DNA of 64,000 nucleotides, taken from NCBI GenBank assembly GCA_027186245.1, contig CP114482.1, positions 10,249,209-10,313,208 on the forward strand. The letters are read 5' to 3'. Positions 63,601 to 64,000 of the stretch are shown here, one piece after another. This DNA comes from Coriaria nepalensis. Taxonomy: Eukaryota; Streptophyta; Magnoliopsida; Cucurbitales; Coriariaceae. The notes under the pieces were generated by a model, which worked only from the letters and a program-made list of their open reading frames with translations, did not search any database and had not been told where the DNA came from. Position 1 is the stretch's first letter, and each line of letters starts with the position of its first letter. The translations under genes and the position numbers were made by a program.

Positions 63601-64000
63601 TTTGAAGGCAACTAGGCATTTGTATAGCCTTAAAATCATGTCATTGAGTTAGTCAGTAAATCATTCGAAATCAATTCAAAAGAATTCTATTTTCGCAATT
63701 CAAACACGACTTTTGTGCAAGACATGCAATTGATCTATTGATGGCAATAATGCGTTTGTCTAGCCTTAAAATCATGTCATTGAGTCTTCTCTAGTCATTA
63801 AATCAATTAAAAGTAATTCGAAAGAATTCTATTTTTTCGCGCGCCAAAAAGGACTTTCGTTCAGAACTTCCAATTCAACAATTGAAGGCAACTATGCATC
63901 TTTTTTGGCTTAAAATCATGTCATTGAGCCTCTTCTAGTCATCAAATCATTTAAAAGCATTACGAACAAATTCTATTTTCGCTCTTTAAACGAGACTTTT
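60670..64000 (-). repeat. 3,549-bp tandem duplication, copy 2 (cut by the window end)
   Basis: This copy repeats 57,121-60,451. Shared private features include an 8-bp loss in the B core (GAGTTAGTCAG at 60,097 and 63,646), TTAGAATCATGTC, and CACGTGATCGAGTC. Differences include 62,758 (AACTGTGCATC vs AACTATGCATC) and 63,372 (TTCAAGTCATC vs TTCTAGTCATC). The last 218 bp of the unit lie beyond the window. Confidence 0.85.

Larger units (their letters stand above)
50615..64000 (-). repeat. Satellite array, right arm (inverted, about 23.5 tetramers)
   Basis: This is the same A-B-C-D satellite read on the opposite strand. The shared core appears as its reverse complement (AAAATCATGTCATTGAGTC) throughout, and the monomer order along + coordinates is D, C, B, A. 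Spacing stays near 568-569 bp except for one extra monomer near 60.5-60.7 kb. The first 2.8 kb is Type 1, like the left arm. The remainder is the more diverged Type 2. The array runs off the end of the window. No genes, RNA genes or mobile elements were seen. Confidence 0.98.

Noticed and set aside
1..64000. CRISPR array or other spaced direct repeat
   Set aside because: Repeats are contiguous 142-bp monomers with related sequence between cores, not short identical repeats with unique spacers, and no cas-like genes are present.
1..64000. Centromere identity or a named species/satellite family
   Set aside because: Array structure is compatible with a centromere but also with other heterochromatin. 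I do not recognise the monomer and no flanking gene gives a taxonomic clue.

Overview
This window is one uninterrupted block of eukaryotic-type satellite DNA. I see no gene, no RNA gene and no recognisable transposable element in 64 kb. The sequence is AT-rich, roughly 30% G+C by eye. It is built from four related monomer classes (A about 142 bp, B about 142 bp, C about 141 bp, D 144 or 148 bp) in the fixed order A-B-C-D, giving a higher-order repeat (HOR) of about 569 bp. About 112 such tetramers (roughly 450 monomers) fill the window. A long homogeneous array like this suggests (peri)centromeric or other heterochromatin of a plant or animal. Nothing in the window anchors it to a species, and I do not recognise the satellite family.

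Layout. From 1 to about 50,614 the tetramers read on the + strand. At about 50,611-50,616 the orientation flips, and the rest of the window, to 64,000, reads on the - strand. Two sequence types are present. Type 1 fills 1 to about 50,037 (+) and about 50,615-53,440 (-). A more diverged Type 2 forms a single unit at about 50,038-50,614 (+) and the whole of about 53,441-64,000 (-). Type 2 is marked by a TTTCGCGC-like motif at the D/A joint, a GCATCTTTTT D variant and a CCAATACTTTCG B variant.

On top of the 569-bp tetramer lies a patchwork of larger, local duplications, nearly all integer multiples of the tetramer. They are: about 1,141 bp (1.4-3.8 kb); 3,983 bp in tandem, differing at only three positions I could find (6,615-14,580); 1,138 bp x3 (about 16.95-20.5 kb); 2,845 and 3,414 bp offsets (20.5-26 kb); 1,138 bp x2 (30.76-33.03 kb) nested in a 4,552-bp offset (29.0-35.1 kb); 2,276 bp x2.6 (40.8-46.7 kb); and 1,137 bp x2 in the inverted arm. 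The exception is a 3,549-bp tandem duplication (57,121 to the end). It is 25 monomers long and contains an extra monomer, at about 60,531-60,670, that breaks the tetramer register.

The most interesting structures are the inversion junction with its Type 1/Type 2 mirror arrangement, the off-register 25-mer block, the A/D chimeric monomer copied inside the 3,983-bp duplication, and the class-specific TGACTCA and ATGCAAAT motifs. Together they look like a record of unequal exchange, gene conversion and inversion acting on a young satellite. I found no evidence of a coding system.
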